Notes under the pieces: generated by a model
The model's database searches: none
What the model was told of the DNA's origin: nothing
The model's input: only the letters and a program-made list of their open reading frames with translations
Position numbers and translations under genes: made by a program
Assembly (NCBI RefSeq): GCF_040054535.1
Contig: NC_090796.1
Coordinates: 9,257,001-9,321,000 of the forward strand
DNA length: 64,000 bases
Direction of reading: 5' to 3'
Origin: Antennarius striatus
Lineage: Eukaryota > Chordata > Actinopteri > Lophiiformes > Antennariidae
Part shown: one piece after another, positions 1-11,359 of the stretch
Numbering within the stretch: position 1 is the first letter of the stretch
Layout: every line of letters begins with the position of its first letter

Positions 1-130
1 GTTGGCTGACAGTCATGAACGTTTGTGTCACAGACAGTAATATTGTGTTAAATATTTACATAATCATCTCATGCGATCAACCATTTACATTCAGGTATAC
101 GGCAGTGTCTGACTTTCCGTCGGCCACGGG

Positions 131-3100
131 ATGAGTGCTGGAAGACCTTCGGAGGGCCTGGGTTCCATCACGTGGTGGGGCCTCAGTCCTGCGCGCAACC
201 TGCTCAGAATGGGTGAGAGCCAGGGTCCACACCTCACTGAACACATGAGTTCAAACAATGATGGAAATTATAGAAGTACATTTACTGTATTTCATGTTTT
301 ATTAATTCTATTCCATGTAAATTGGTTATATCTTTATTTCTCTATAATTAAATATTGTGTTGTTGGTTTACTACCTTCATTCTATAGCAATAGCCAATCT
401 CAGATTAAACATTTGTGTTTTCAAACTATAATACTTACTTAAACTGTACTAAGTAACAACAGGCTAAATCAATCAGTTAAAATTAGCTTTACCTCAACCA
501 ACTGCACCTTAACATGGGACAATATTTACATGAAATCTAAAATTATGAATTAAACACCAACATTATGAGTGACTACTTTCACTTTTGACATTTGATGTAC
601 ATTTTTTAACACCTTAATCTATATTGATTTAAATGTAAGTTTGAATGCAACAAGTTTTGTTGTGATGGAATGTTTTGTAGAAAGCATGAGCTTTGTGTTA
701 TGCTGTTGGACATATTAAAGCAACAGAACAAAGAGGATGATGGGTTTTACTGACTCAATGTACACTGACCCAAACAAATTACTTTTGAACACTAAAACAC
801 TCAGTATACTGTGAACAAGATATATAGATGAGTTATATTCACTTAAACAAATAAGTTGGCTATAACTTCCCACTCAAAACAACACCAAGAGTCAGCAGTA
901 ATATCCTTTCGAGTGTCAAGGTTGATGTATAGAATATTAAAGTACCTATCATTTTGTGCATTGAATTTTATGTAAATATAAAATTGATTCCATTTTTCTT
1001 TCTGTTTTCTGTTTGTCCTGTTATATAACAGAAGTAATTTATGCTCTCTTACTTTGCTCAGGTCCTGTGAGACCTGAAGGAGAGGTTAATGTTTTGCTAG
1101 TTGGCAGTGGCGACCCACGACATATTTTGAAGACCATCGCCAGTTTGCAGATAGAAGAGAGGCTCCATGTGAGTCTCCATTACATAAATTGCTTTGTGAC
1201 CACTAACAACAAATTGGTGCACTTAAACCCATCTTTCCTGTGCTTTAGGTGTGGGTGATTGAAAGCAGCATGGAGGTCATGGCTAGACAGCTGCTGCTCC
1301 TCTACTTAGCACTGATGCCCCCGGAAATCATCGGAAACAATGGTGCGTGGGATTTTTTGAAAGTACCAAATTTGGATGTTTTCAAAAAGGAATCATGAAT
1401 AAAGCTAAATATTTGGGCTATCTTGTCATGGTTTCCATTTTCAGAGAAAACAGAGATTTTTCTGGATGTGTTTGGAAACAGTGAAATCCGTAGTCAAACA
1501 GAAGAGACTCTGAGACATGCAGCATCACAGCTCTCCCTGATGGTGACTGAAGCACTGGAAACACCTGCGCACTCTTGTCTGAACACAACTCTTCTCAAGG
1601 TACAATCATTTGTGAACCTGTCATTTGTGCCTCTTCATGACCATATTATCATACCATTTTTATTCAAACCTGATGTTGAGACCTGCTCAATCAAACTGCA
1701 TGTGGTCATCAGTACATTATAGCTTTGCTAGCGTGCTGTGAGTTTTGTAGAAGTCTACTCATTTCGTACTCCATTCACTCATTTTTTCAGTTCAAGGAGC
1801 GAGATGAGCTGTACAGGATATTCAAGTTATGGATCCAGCCTGAGCCTTCATCGCCCATCGTAATGTCCAAAATCTGGGATTATCGGGTCAGGCAGCACCT
1901 TGGAACGCGGTATAACTCCAAAATTGGCTGTTTTGATTGGGACCTCACAATGAAACTGCATGAGAAGGGGGTACTGGAATATTTTACAGTCCGTTGTGCA
2001 TAATTGAACTGTAGACTAAGCACTTTTCATGCTTACACTGTATATAGCGTTGACTGATGGTCATTTTATACCAACTCTAATGACGACAGAGTGGTGTCAT
2101 CAACAAACAACAATACGTGCGATGGAGGGAGCGGGGTTTGGCTTTTGAAATGAGGGAAGGTGTCTACCAAATAACCAATCAAAGTCTTCTGTCTTCAAGA
2201 GTGTTCAATCGGGTCAGTGTTTGTCTGCTTTTTTAATCAGGTTGTTTTTTTCCCCATTTTTAATGGAATACAGCAATAGGAAGGAACTTGTCTTGTGTTT
2301 GTGTACAGAAAGGTGACAAAGTGGCTTTCCGGGGCTACTGGGGAGACATCGTGTCCAGTCCTTACCTCGCCTTTGGTATTGAAACTGATGACAAGAGCCT
2401 ACTGAAGACACAGAATGGGCAACACATCAATGTAAAATACACAGTCATGACATCCTTAAAGTGCCACAAGTGTTAACTTGAGTATACTCAGGAACATACA
2501 GTATATATGTACAGTATACAGTATACGTGTGTGTGTGTTTGCGTGTGTGTGTGTGTGTGTCATATGTCATAAGTCTTGTACGTCATCTCTTCTTTTCCTC
2601 TCATCCACAGACAGCTCAGGATATCTCCTTTTCAAACGTTCAGGTGTTACTGCAGTCTTTTTCCAGCAGACGAAGCTACCCCACGTCTTCTCAGTCAAAT
2701 ACAGAGACGGACGAATCGTCCCAACAGACTGACCGTAAATCCTTCACCATTAATGGTAACACAGTATTAACATTAGCAGACCTGTAGCTTCAGATGATTG
2801 TCACTTGTCACTGTGCTGTTTAGTGCCCATAAGAATCCACTGGTGAATTAAACTCAATAGTTGTCATAGTTGTATTTTTTTTATTTATTATTCCTCATCA
2901 GATTTGATGCATCTGAAGGGAATCTCGGTCACCTTCCTGCCTTTGGATTCACTTCAAAAATTGCCAGAAAAGCAGACGTACTCCAAACTTTTCAATGCCA
3001 TCTACTTCTCTGCCAGGTGAGAGTTTTTCTTTACATAAATATACATGTAAGTATGTATGTTAAAACCACATCCCACTGTCATCCAGCCACCTCAACAGTA

Positions 3101-3537
3101 GACAGCTGTGATGACTGCAGACCATGTTTAATTTCTGTCATTTTGCATCCTTCTTTACCATTGCTGTGAAGCTGTGTGCATCAGTTGGTCCCCAAGATGA
3201 AGCAGATTGCAGCTCCAGACGCTGTGCTCATTGTGGAGTTGGTCAAGTGAGGATTTTTATAGTGATAGGCCTTGTTAACATGGTGACAGTACAGTCACTA
3301 AAACTACAACATTCCTTTGTATATATGATGCTTTATGTTTGCTCCAAATCTGAGTTGACTGGTAAACCATTCAGGTTGTGTGTCATTTCGCTCCTCAGGT
3401 ACATTCTGGATCTAAGCAAAGAGCAAGAAGCAGGCTTTTCAAAGAAAGTGATGAGCATTGCTCTTGAGGCTGAATTTGAGCCGTATAACGAGACGAGTGA
3501 CAACACCCATGCTGTTTTCATACCACAGAAGAAGTAA
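131..3537 (+). CDS. dnaaf3: Dynein axonemal assembly factor 3 (11 coding exons)
   Basis: DNAAF3 is a cytoplasmic factor needed to pre-assemble axonemal dynein arms for motile cilia; loss causes primary ciliary dyskinesia in human. Exons read from splice sites: 131-212, 1062-1168, 1249-1342, 1445-1599, 1791-1970, 2090-2212, 2309-2431, 2611-2755, 2902-3016, 3172-3246, 3399-3537. All phases agree and give 445 residues, somewhat shorter than the human protein (about 540), mainly at the C-terminus. Diagnostic stretches are the N-terminal [25 protein letters not shown], the [20 protein letters not shown] segment and [19 protein letters not shown], all matching DNAAF3 (DUF4470/DUF4471 family). The start at 131 is the first ATG before the WWGLSPA motif. 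The gene converges on tnnt1, the same neighbour as in human 19q13.42. Exon boundaries are inferred, not transcript-supported. Confidence 0.93.
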
Positions 3538-3644
3538 AGGTGATTAGAGAACGTACTCCGATCTCACTGACAGTAGAATTAACCTGACGATATGCATCAG
3601 CGTATGATTGGCCTAAAATAGTCATGTAAAGTTTGAATTTTGTT

Positions 3645-3900
3645 AAAATCCACCCATCCATCCATCCATCCATCTTCGTCCACTCATCTGTAGTCGGGTC
3701 GTGGGGGCAGCAGCTTCAATCGGGAACCCCAAACTTCGCTTTCCCCCGGTCACATCAGCCGCAAGACGTTCTCAAGCGAGCATTGAGATATAATCCCTCC
3801 ACCTGGTCCTGGGTCTGCCCCGAGGTCTCCCCCCAGCTGGACGTGCCAGGAACACCTCCCTAGGGAGGCGCCCTGAAAGCATCCGCACCAGATTTCTCGA
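3645..3900. repeat. Teleost interspersed repeat beginning with a TCCA run
   Basis: A CCATCCATCC run is followed by a sequence containing GTCGGGTCGTGGGGGCAGCAGC and CCCCGAGGTCTCCCCCCAGCTGG-like text. A second, shorter copy with the same head occurs at about 28337-28425. This arrangement is common across fish genomes and resembles the 3' region of a non-LTR retroelement. It lies between the convergent dnaaf3 and tnnt1 genes and may be part of the dnaaf3 3' UTR. Family naming is uncertain. Confidence 0.6.
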
Positions 3901-4016
3901 AATATTAATCAGATTTAATTTCCAAATTAAATTACACTAATTAAAGTTGTCCATTTTATGTACACGTGCATTTAAAAAATAACAGATGCAATTGCAAGTG
4001 TATTGTACTCTATTTC

Positions 4017-4022
4017 AATAAA
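4017..4022 (+). terminator. Candidate polyadenylation signal AATAAA, possibly for dnaaf3
   Basis: An AATAAA hexamer on the + strand lies about 480 bases after the dnaaf3 stop codon. If used, the dnaaf3 3' UTR would contain the 3645-3900 repeat and almost reach the tnnt1 stop codon on the other strand. No transcript evidence is available, and chance occurrence in AT-rich sequence is possible. Confidence 0.3.
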
Positions 4023-4108
4023 TGCCACACACAAACATCAGTCTTTCTTGACGAATACAGTATAGCACAATTTCTACAAGTTTGTCCTGATATCATTGTT
4101 TTTCCTTT

Positions 4109-6570
4109 TCACTTCCAACGTCCTCCAACTTTGCCTTTACCGTGGACCTTTTTGCTGCATTGACACAAGAGAGAATAGTGAAGTTGATTATTGAGAGAGA
4201 GCATCTATACAGAAATAACAAACTTTAAATTATCTTGCAGACAGGAAAGTAGTCACATTTTTCTTTCTGTTTCCTCTGTTCATATTCTAGACGTGTGCAC
4301 CCTGTTTTGGTAAATGTTTCAGAGCTGTAAGTTTGGTGTTTCCTATATGTTTCCTGTATGTCTATTTGTGACTGTGTCTGTTGTCGATGTTTGCACTGTC
4401 GACACAGAGTTACAAAGATCAATGCAGGTTGACTCACAATTTCTGAGCGTGTTGGATTCTGTTCAGGAGGACGTTGATCTGGAAAAAAGAGATCCTAATA
4501 TCACAAAACAACATTTTTGAAAAACCATTCCGTTGGCTCTCACCTTAATGGCTCACCTCATATTTCTGCCTCTTCATCTTCTCAGTTAAGTCAAATTTCT
4601 CAGACTCCAACTCATAGATGCATTCCCATATCTCTTTTGCTCTCTCTCTAGAATCGGACAGCATTTAAAAACTTCAAATGTACTTTGCAGAAGCTTTAGA
4701 TGTCATGCGTCTGACATGATATTCACAACAAATGATCAAATAATCAAACACTCAAAAATTTAGCTCAAATTGTTTGATAATGACTGACCTCAGTGCTTCC
4801 TCTCTCAGATTCTCAATTGCCAGTGGCTTACGTCTCTCTGCCAGAGTCTTCTTTTTGATCTCCCTTGCAGTTTGCCTTTTGCCTCGTCGCTGCTCTACCT
4901 GCAGGAAACAAACTCAACTCAGGATGAAACACAAGAACCTTCAGGGGGACATGGGAAATGAAATGCTCCCCTGTTTCTGAATGCATTATACTGACTTTTG
5001 CCAGGAAACCTCCAAAATGAGCCCCCATATTGGAGAGCACTTTCTTCTTCTTGGCCTCATCATCAGCCCTTTTCTTGGCCTCTTCATCCTCCTTTCTCTG
5101 TCTTTCCTCCTGTAGAAATAATTTTTTGCAAATTAGTACCCTATACTTCAAATTACTCTTTTACTGTTAATAAGGGGTCTGAACAGATAACAGACATATA
5201 CAGATTACAAAACAGATGTTTACATAATGTCAAACATTAATTACTGCAATACGTGTCTGACGGTCTCGCTCTTTTTCAGCTCTCACACGCTGCTGCTCGG
5301 CTCTCTCTGCCCGACGATTCTCCTATAACAGAAAGCCAGCTGGTCTTAAAAACATGGCTGTTTAATCACTATTATTCTGAATAATTAAAGGATCTCCCTA
5401 TCAGGCAAATAACTAGCATTACAATCCTATCTTTGAGTCCAATCAGCTCTTCTTCCTCTTTTTTCCTGTGCTCGAAGTGGACATCGATCAGAGTCTGCAG
5501 CTCCAGAAGATCCTTTTCCATCCTTTTTCTGTGGATATCCTGACAGGAGCCAGTGGATACACAGATTTAGATTATTAAATGCTGTGTCCCATGATGTAAT
5601 TGTGTAAATTTTCCACTAACAACAATCTTGAAGGATCATACGTCAAAGTCGACTCGTTCCCCCTCAGGGATTTTAGGGGCAGAAAGCTGTGAGACCATTG
5701 GCCTGTAAAAAAACATTCAGAAATTTCAACCTAGATTTTATTTATTTATTTTTTTAACTGAATATATTATACAGTATTATATAAATGAAGTACTTTTGGA
5801 TGTTGCATATTCATGTGTAATCTTACTTGTATTTGGGGCGCTCTTCTTCAACATGACAGCAGGACCAGCAATGAAAAGGTGATCAGCTCATTTTTTTTAA
5901 AGACAATTAGATTTGAAAATAAGCTAAAATATATTTTTAATCAACATAGAGAATATTTTAATTCGGTCTTATCTCCTGGAAAAAATAACCATTTATTCCC
6001 ATGACCTGTGTAACACATATAAATAATCAACAGCTTGTTATACCCTTAATGCGCTCAAAGGCAATTTAACCTTAAATTTATCCTACTCATTTTGAATTTA
6101 TTTAAACTAGATGTTGTGTTTTACAGTCCTACTGATTGAAAATATGCAAAACATTATCTGGTAGCTCAAAGGTACAAATAAATACCGGATGGATTACAGT
6201 ATGTAAATCAATATTTACATTTTGAAGGTTATCCTGTGGATTTGCTTCCAGACTGGTTGCCTCTGTCACTTGTGTCAAAATGTGCTTAGAAAGGTCAATA
6301 AAATCACCACAGTAGAGCAGAAGAGTCTCACCTCCTTCTCCCTGCTCTTCATCTTCTTCTGGAGGAACAAAGATCACTGAGTTTGGAAAAATTCGACTGC
6401 TGTTTTATTTTGTTAGTGATAAATGGTTTTGCTTACCCTCGTGATGTCCTCTAAGTACAAAAAAAGAAAGGAAAATATTCATACCACATACTACAAACCT
6501 CCTGTATTATGAAAATGGCAAGATTTATGAACAAGACGAGAGCTCACCGATGATCATCCAAATCAGACAT
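4109..6570 (-). CDS. tnnt1: Troponin T, slow skeletal type (12 coding exons)
   Basis: Troponin T anchors the troponin complex to tropomyosin on the thin filament and passes the calcium signal to it. Coding exons, 5' to 3': 6570-6548, 6450-6437, 6358-6332, 5845-5827, 5702-5642, 5539-5423, 5322-5245, 5109-4996, 4898-4789, 4647-4557, 4478-4438, 4154-4109. Phases close to give 246 residues. The short acidic N-terminus (MSDLDDH, then EEDEEQGEG) is followed by the tropomyosin-binding helix ([19 protein letters not shown]), the [15 protein letters not shown] signature, the TnI/TnC-binding coiled coil ([20 protein letters not shown]) and the terminal [10 protein letters not shown]. The first exons are microexons of 14 to 27 bases, typical of the alternatively spliced troponin T N-terminus. 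Assignment to tnnt1 rather than tnnt2 or tnnt3 rests on the short N-terminus and on the DNAAF3 neighbour. Confidence 0.93.
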
Positions 6571-6861
6571 GGTGGCTCTATAGAGAAAATCAAATAGAAC
6601 AATCCTTTCATATCTACGTCACATCAAATTGTGCATGTAAGCAGCTTCAGGCCACTATTTAAAACATCTCACATTATTTACATTTTTTCATGATGTTTAC
6701 ATCTACCAGTAAGAGCTGGAGTAATTTAAGAGATTGGTGTCATTTGTTTGCTTGTCTGTGTGTGATCTGGATATAAAAATTCTTGTTACGCCCTGGTCAA
6801 GAGCTGCACGCACATCTACTGTAAGCCTGTGTAAAATTGTGTACACGCACACACACACGCA

Positions 6862-6895
<34 letters not shown>

Positions 6896-8878
6896 TATAT
6901 TTGAATGCCAAAAAGGCTCTTTTATCCTCACAGCCACTGTATCTCCATTTCACATTCAGTGCAGGTCAGTACTGTCGTTCAAAGAATAAGATTAAGAGGA
7001 AGGCCATTGGTTACTAATGATCTAGGAATAGACGAGGCTCGAGGGACTCTAGCCCAGAGCAGTGTCCTGTTACCCAGGATAAGAATAAGGTATCAGATGT
7101 CCAATCCTCCTTGATTAATTTCATTTACATGAGAGAATGCGGGATGGAGAGATTAGGTGGGCCGGCTAGCAGCTATTAACACCAACACGCCAAGACCTCA
7201 TTTCATTTACTTGTATTCTCACTAAACCGAAGTGGAATTTTAAAAATGCATGGAGCCCCTAAATATTTTTGCATTCCTGACCACAGCAGTTTATGCTTTC
7301 CAGTGTGAGTACAAACGGGTGATTCAATCAGACAGGCCTGCATTGGACAACATTTCAAAACTTTATATTTAGTTCCGATAACTGGAGCTCCTCCCAGACT
7401 GTCTGTCTTTGAGTGTATTAACATGGTAGATCAAGCACAGAGACCACCAAAGTCCCTCAGATCCCTGCACAGTCAAGGATCTCAAAGCATCAGTATGGGA
7501 ATCTGAACAAACAGGGACACACGCAGACAAGAGCAGATGAGGGATTGGGGGAGGAATTCATCACATCGTTTCCCCGTTGAATGTTTCTGGCAAAACTGAC
7601 CAACAGGCTCAAAGGCTGTCGAGGAGGTCAAGTGTACCAAGAATAACTTGTCATGGGGGGACATAATGTCAGGGATACAGTACATCTTTATTAACACCCA
7701 CCAAGTCACTAGGGGGGTCCGACATTTAAACGTATTTATGATGTTATGTTTCGTTTAAGATCAGACTATTAAGTTTTATTGGAATTTAGTGGAAATCCCA
7801 GCATTTTAAAATATATTTGATTCATAACATGTCCAAAATTTAAAAATGACACACACGATATTTGGATGTTTTCTGTTTGGAAACTTTTTCACATTTTCAT
7901 ATATGTTTATACTATACATTACAGTCAAATAAGAAAATGTAGGATTTTTTTTTTTCTTTTTTGGCTTTTGATAATGTCTGGGTTAAAAAAAAAGTCAGCC
8001 ATGCATTGGTAATTTGAACCTTTGGTTTCATCACTAATATCTCATTTATATGTGTATATTTTATGGCCCCCTATGGATTGAAGAAACAAGCTATTAGTGC
8101 AACATTGTCAGATACTGCATTTATGTATATATGTCAATTGGCATATCTGTCAGTTTTATATTTCTATTGGTTTTACTCAAAAACAATTTCCCGCTGTGAG
8201 AGCAATGAGAATAAATGAAAACATACAGTAGTTGAACCTGGGAAACCAAAACAATGAACTCAAGTGCTACGATGAATGGTCGATTTGGTGATAATTCTCT
8301 ACGGGTCGATCACTATGAGAAATAATTTTGCTTTCAATTGTATTCATAGTTATGTTAACAAATATCTAATAAAGTTTTCTTTAAAAACAAAATAATTCAT
8401 GCAAATGTTTTCACAGCCCTGAAATTCATACATTCTTTGAAACTCATTCAATTGAAATGAATAGTAATGTTCGTGAAGGTTAGCATGTTGACAAATCATT
8501 GTGCCACAAAAAAAAGGGACCCCCCCCCCCACACACACACACACAGTCAATCTGAAGGTTTTAATGTTAAAAAAGACTGAAAGACTGAAACTAATGCTTG
8601 CAGGTGGTTGTATTTCGCAGCAGTATAAAGTAAGTTTAATAAAAGATCCATGTAGGGAAAAGTCAAAGCAACCTACCTGAACAGCAAGAGAGCAGGCTGG
8701 CCACTGAGAGTAAAATATAGGGGCTCAACAACTAGAGGGGAGGTAAAGCTTTATATTTAGGGGTCCTCTTGGGTCACAGAAAAGTGACTTGAACTGAAAC
8801 GTGAACTGAAGGGGGCGGGGCATGTGTGGATTATTGGACACTTTTGAGTGCATAAGCTGAAGTCTGGCAGGAAGCATT
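6571..8878. other. Upstream region of tnnt1, no gene recognised
   Basis: The exon carrying the tnnt1 start has an acceptor immediately upstream (exon edge about 6577), so a noncoding first exon and the muscle promoter should lie further to the right; I could not locate them. The stretch holds a CA microsatellite at about 6847-6892 and AT-rich sequence. Short open frames here have no recognisable domains. Confidence 0.5.
6847..6892. repeat. CA microsatellite
   Basis: An imperfect then pure CA dinucleotide run is seen directly. It lies upstream of tnnt1. Confidence 0.9.
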
Positions 8879-9581
8879 ATGAGTGAAGGGTTCATTGCTG
8901 ACCTCACAGCTAAAGAGGAGACAAAAGGACAGGTGGCAAAAGACAGAGACAGACAACAGAGAATAACAAGGCAGAAACATGGCAATTTCTTTCAAAGAGA
9001 CAAAGAGATCCAAAGAAGAGCACCTGATAAACATGGTAACATCACCGGCTACTTTAGGTTTAGCTATAAAAACTTGAAATGTGGTGATTAAAATTAGAAA
9101 TGTCATATTATTGGGAGATGACTAAATAAAAAAACAATTGTGTTCTCAAAAAAAAGTAGCAGGTCTGTGTGAACAGAAGTCACAATTCTAAGTAGGTGAG
9201 TTTAAATCAGTATTTTGATATTATTCTTGTAGTTGAAATGGTTTTGCAGTTTCTTCATAGATATTCAGTAAAGACCAAGAAAACAAAATACAGTACTCAA
9301 TAATTAATTCCTTTAAAGGAGATCAACAAAAATCAATCCGGCGCATGATACATTAGACAACAACAAATTTATGTAACCATATTGCAATGATATTTAAAGA
9401 TTCCTAAAGACATTGGGAAGTACACGGACGCCCTTGTGAATGGCGTATGCAAACATATGAATTTTCTTAAGCCTCTTGGGGAACGGCTAAAACAGGGCAT
9501 ATATGAAGAGTGATGACAGAGAGAAACAACTTGTTGAAGCCTATGAAGCTTTCAAGAAGAAATATCTATGGATCAGGTAAG
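8879..9581 (+). other. Unresolved candidate exons (possible degraded or novel gene)
   Basis: An ATG at 8879 opens a charged Lys/Arg/Glu/Gln-rich frame ending at a plausible donor after 9034 (AACATG then GTAACA). Downstream, around 9410-9581, two overlapping frames look protein-like: one includes DIGKYTDALVNGVCKHM and stops, and the next, shifted by one base, includes DREKQLVEAYEAFKKKYLW and ends at a strong donor (CAG then GTAAGA, about 9582). The acceptor before the second block (CTAAAG) is weak. I recognise no family. It could be a decayed gene with a one-base frameshift, a 5' noncoding exon of the lectin gene, or chance. Confidence 0.25.
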
Positions 9582-9714
9582 AATAAATAGTTATTTAATT
9601 ACAAAGTGTATTTATTGATATACTGTTAATTACTTCAGTATACAGTACATGAAACATGATGTTAAGAGCTACAGCTAACAATGAGGGCATCGAACAGTAA
9701 TCTCTAAGAAATTC

Positions 9715-9716
<2 letters not shown>

Positions 9717-9795
<79 letters not shown>
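9717..9795. repeat. Long GT/CA microsatellite
   Basis: About 79 bases of uninterrupted TG dinucleotides are seen directly in the gap between tnnt1 and the lectin gene. Confidence 0.98.
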
Positions 9796-9797
<2 letters not shown>

Positions 9798-10261
9798 TGC
9801 ATTGGAGGATAACAGACAGTTGAAGTACGTGCGTCTGGATTGATAGTGTTACATGTGTCAAAAGAAAAGAAATATTAGAGCTGTAAAGAAAACAGGAACA
9901 TGTTATTTTAATTGTTGATGAATCCACAAACTGTTATTTTAACCAATAGTATTTAAAATTTTGGTGGACGGGTCTGGCATGAACAAATGCAGAACACATT
10001 TCACTGCGGATCTGGATTGTTGGTCTGGATCCCGGAATGCTTTTTCATGTGGGATGCATTCCAGACCAACGTTGCTAACGCTTCCAGGATTGTTTAGTCT
10101 TAGTCGAGGTATCTGCTGCATTGTGTGCTATTCTAGTAGTTTGTCATTCAATTTATTAAATATTGAGATTTCTTTTCCCCCTAAAATAAAAATAAAGAGT
10201 GCAAGTGAAAATTAGCAGGAGGCCCACATGAGGGATAAGGTTCATCCTTCTTACAGTGTAA

Positions 10262-10430
10262 GGCGTCACTATCTAATATCTATCTAATATCTATCTAATA
10301 TCTATCTAATGTCTATCTAATATCTATCTAATATCTATCTAATATCTATCTAATATCTATCTAATATCTATCTAATATCTATCTAATATCACACACACAC
10401 ACACACAAACACACACACAAACACACAGGT
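10262..10430. repeat. 11-base minisatellite (CTATCTAATAT unit) plus CA run
   Basis: About eleven tandem copies of an 11-base unit, CTATCTAATAT with one GT variant, run from roughly 10270 to 10390 and continue into a CA-rich tract. Read on the minus strand the units are ATATTAGATAG, sitting where the simple-repeat tail of the adjacent minus-strand SINE is expected. The array therefore probably arose by expansion of that tail. Confidence 0.9.
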
Positions 10431-10672
10431 GGCCTGTACGCATGCAGAGCAGGTAGAGTGGCGGGCAGCTCCTTTATTGGTGCGCCCCAAATGAGCAACT
10501 TGTAAGGGGGATGGCGCCTTGCTCAAGGGCGCCTTGGTGAGCTGACACCTCCCACTGTCAGCTCACCTCCGGGTGTTCTTTTTGGGCGGGAGCGGGAATC
10601 GAACCGCCGATCAATGAAACATTGGACGACCCGCTCTACCTCACGCTCTACCACTGAGCCACTGCTGCCCCT
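10430..10672 (-). mobile_element. tRNA-derived SINE
   Basis: On the minus strand the element starts near 10672 with a tRNA-like head: an A-box-like TGGCTCAGTGGTAGAGC and a B-box GGTTCGATTCC, the internal RNA polymerase III promoter elements. The body contains CCCTTGAGCAAGGCGCC followed by ACAAGTTGCTCAT, which recurs in a related copy at about 60116-60165. The tail runs into the simple repeats at 10262-10430. The head directly abuts the LINE fragment at 10680-11210. Confidence 0.7.
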
Positions 10673-10679
10673 GTTCAAG

Positions 10680-11210
10680 ATAGACTTAACTTTAGACGTG
10701 GTCCTGCTCTCCAGAACTGTCTCCACAGAGTCCAGGCTCAGCCCGACCACTGACCCCGCTCTGCGGATGAGTCTGTTCAGACGGTCCATATCTCTTTTCC
10801 TGGCCCCACCACCCCAACACACAATGGCGTATGACAGCACACTGGAGACTACGGACTGATAGAACATGAGAAGGAGCTTAGGACAGATGTTGAAGGAGGC
10901 CAGCCTCCTCAGGAAGTACATCCTGCTCTGCCCCTTCTTGTACACACAGTCCGAGTTGAGTGACCAGTCCAGTCTGCTGTCTAGCTGCAGTCCCAGGTAC
11001 TTATAGTTTCCTACCACCTCCACCTCACTGCCCTTGATGATCACCGGCTGTGGAGAGGGAGGTGCCCGCCGGAAATCCAGCATCATCTCCTTCATCTTGG
11101 AGACGTTGAGCTGGAGTTGGTTCTGTTGGCACCACTCCACGAAATCAGCCACCAATGCCCTGTGCCCCCCCCTCATCACCCTCCCGGATACATGCCACAA
11201 TTGCAGTAGA
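10680..11210 (-). mobile_element. Non-LTR retrotransposon fragment, end of reverse transcriptase
   Basis: On the minus strand a long open frame encodes the C-terminal part of a LINE reverse transcriptase. Recognisable pieces are FVEWCQQNQLQLNVSKMKEM, NYKYLGLQLDSRLDWS, VYKKGQSRMYFLRRL and YAIVCWGGGARKRDMDRLN, which are typical of fish L2/Rex1/CR1-like elements. The endonuclease and catalytic palm are missing, so the copy is 5'-truncated and inactive. It abuts the tRNA-derived SINE on its 3' side, suggesting a composite or nested insertion. Confidence 0.85.
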
Positions 11211-11359
11211 AGAAGGTAGAAGGGTAATATTTTAATTCCATAACTAGTACTACATTTTAGACATTAACCCTCTTCCTGTTCCTGTGTAATAACAGATCTA
11301 TTTATTTATCTATTTGTGTCACATCTTACAACATTTATTGGTTTATTTTCTAGAAACAC

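Noticed and set aside
9595-9927. 110-residue minus-strand frame with a long Thr-His run
   Set aside because: The frame is a translation of the GT microsatellite at 9717-9795.
10597-10672. Possible functional tRNA gene
   Set aside because: A-box and B-box-like sequences exist, but the acceptor stem does not pair and the block continues into a SINE body, so it is a tRNA-derived SINE head.
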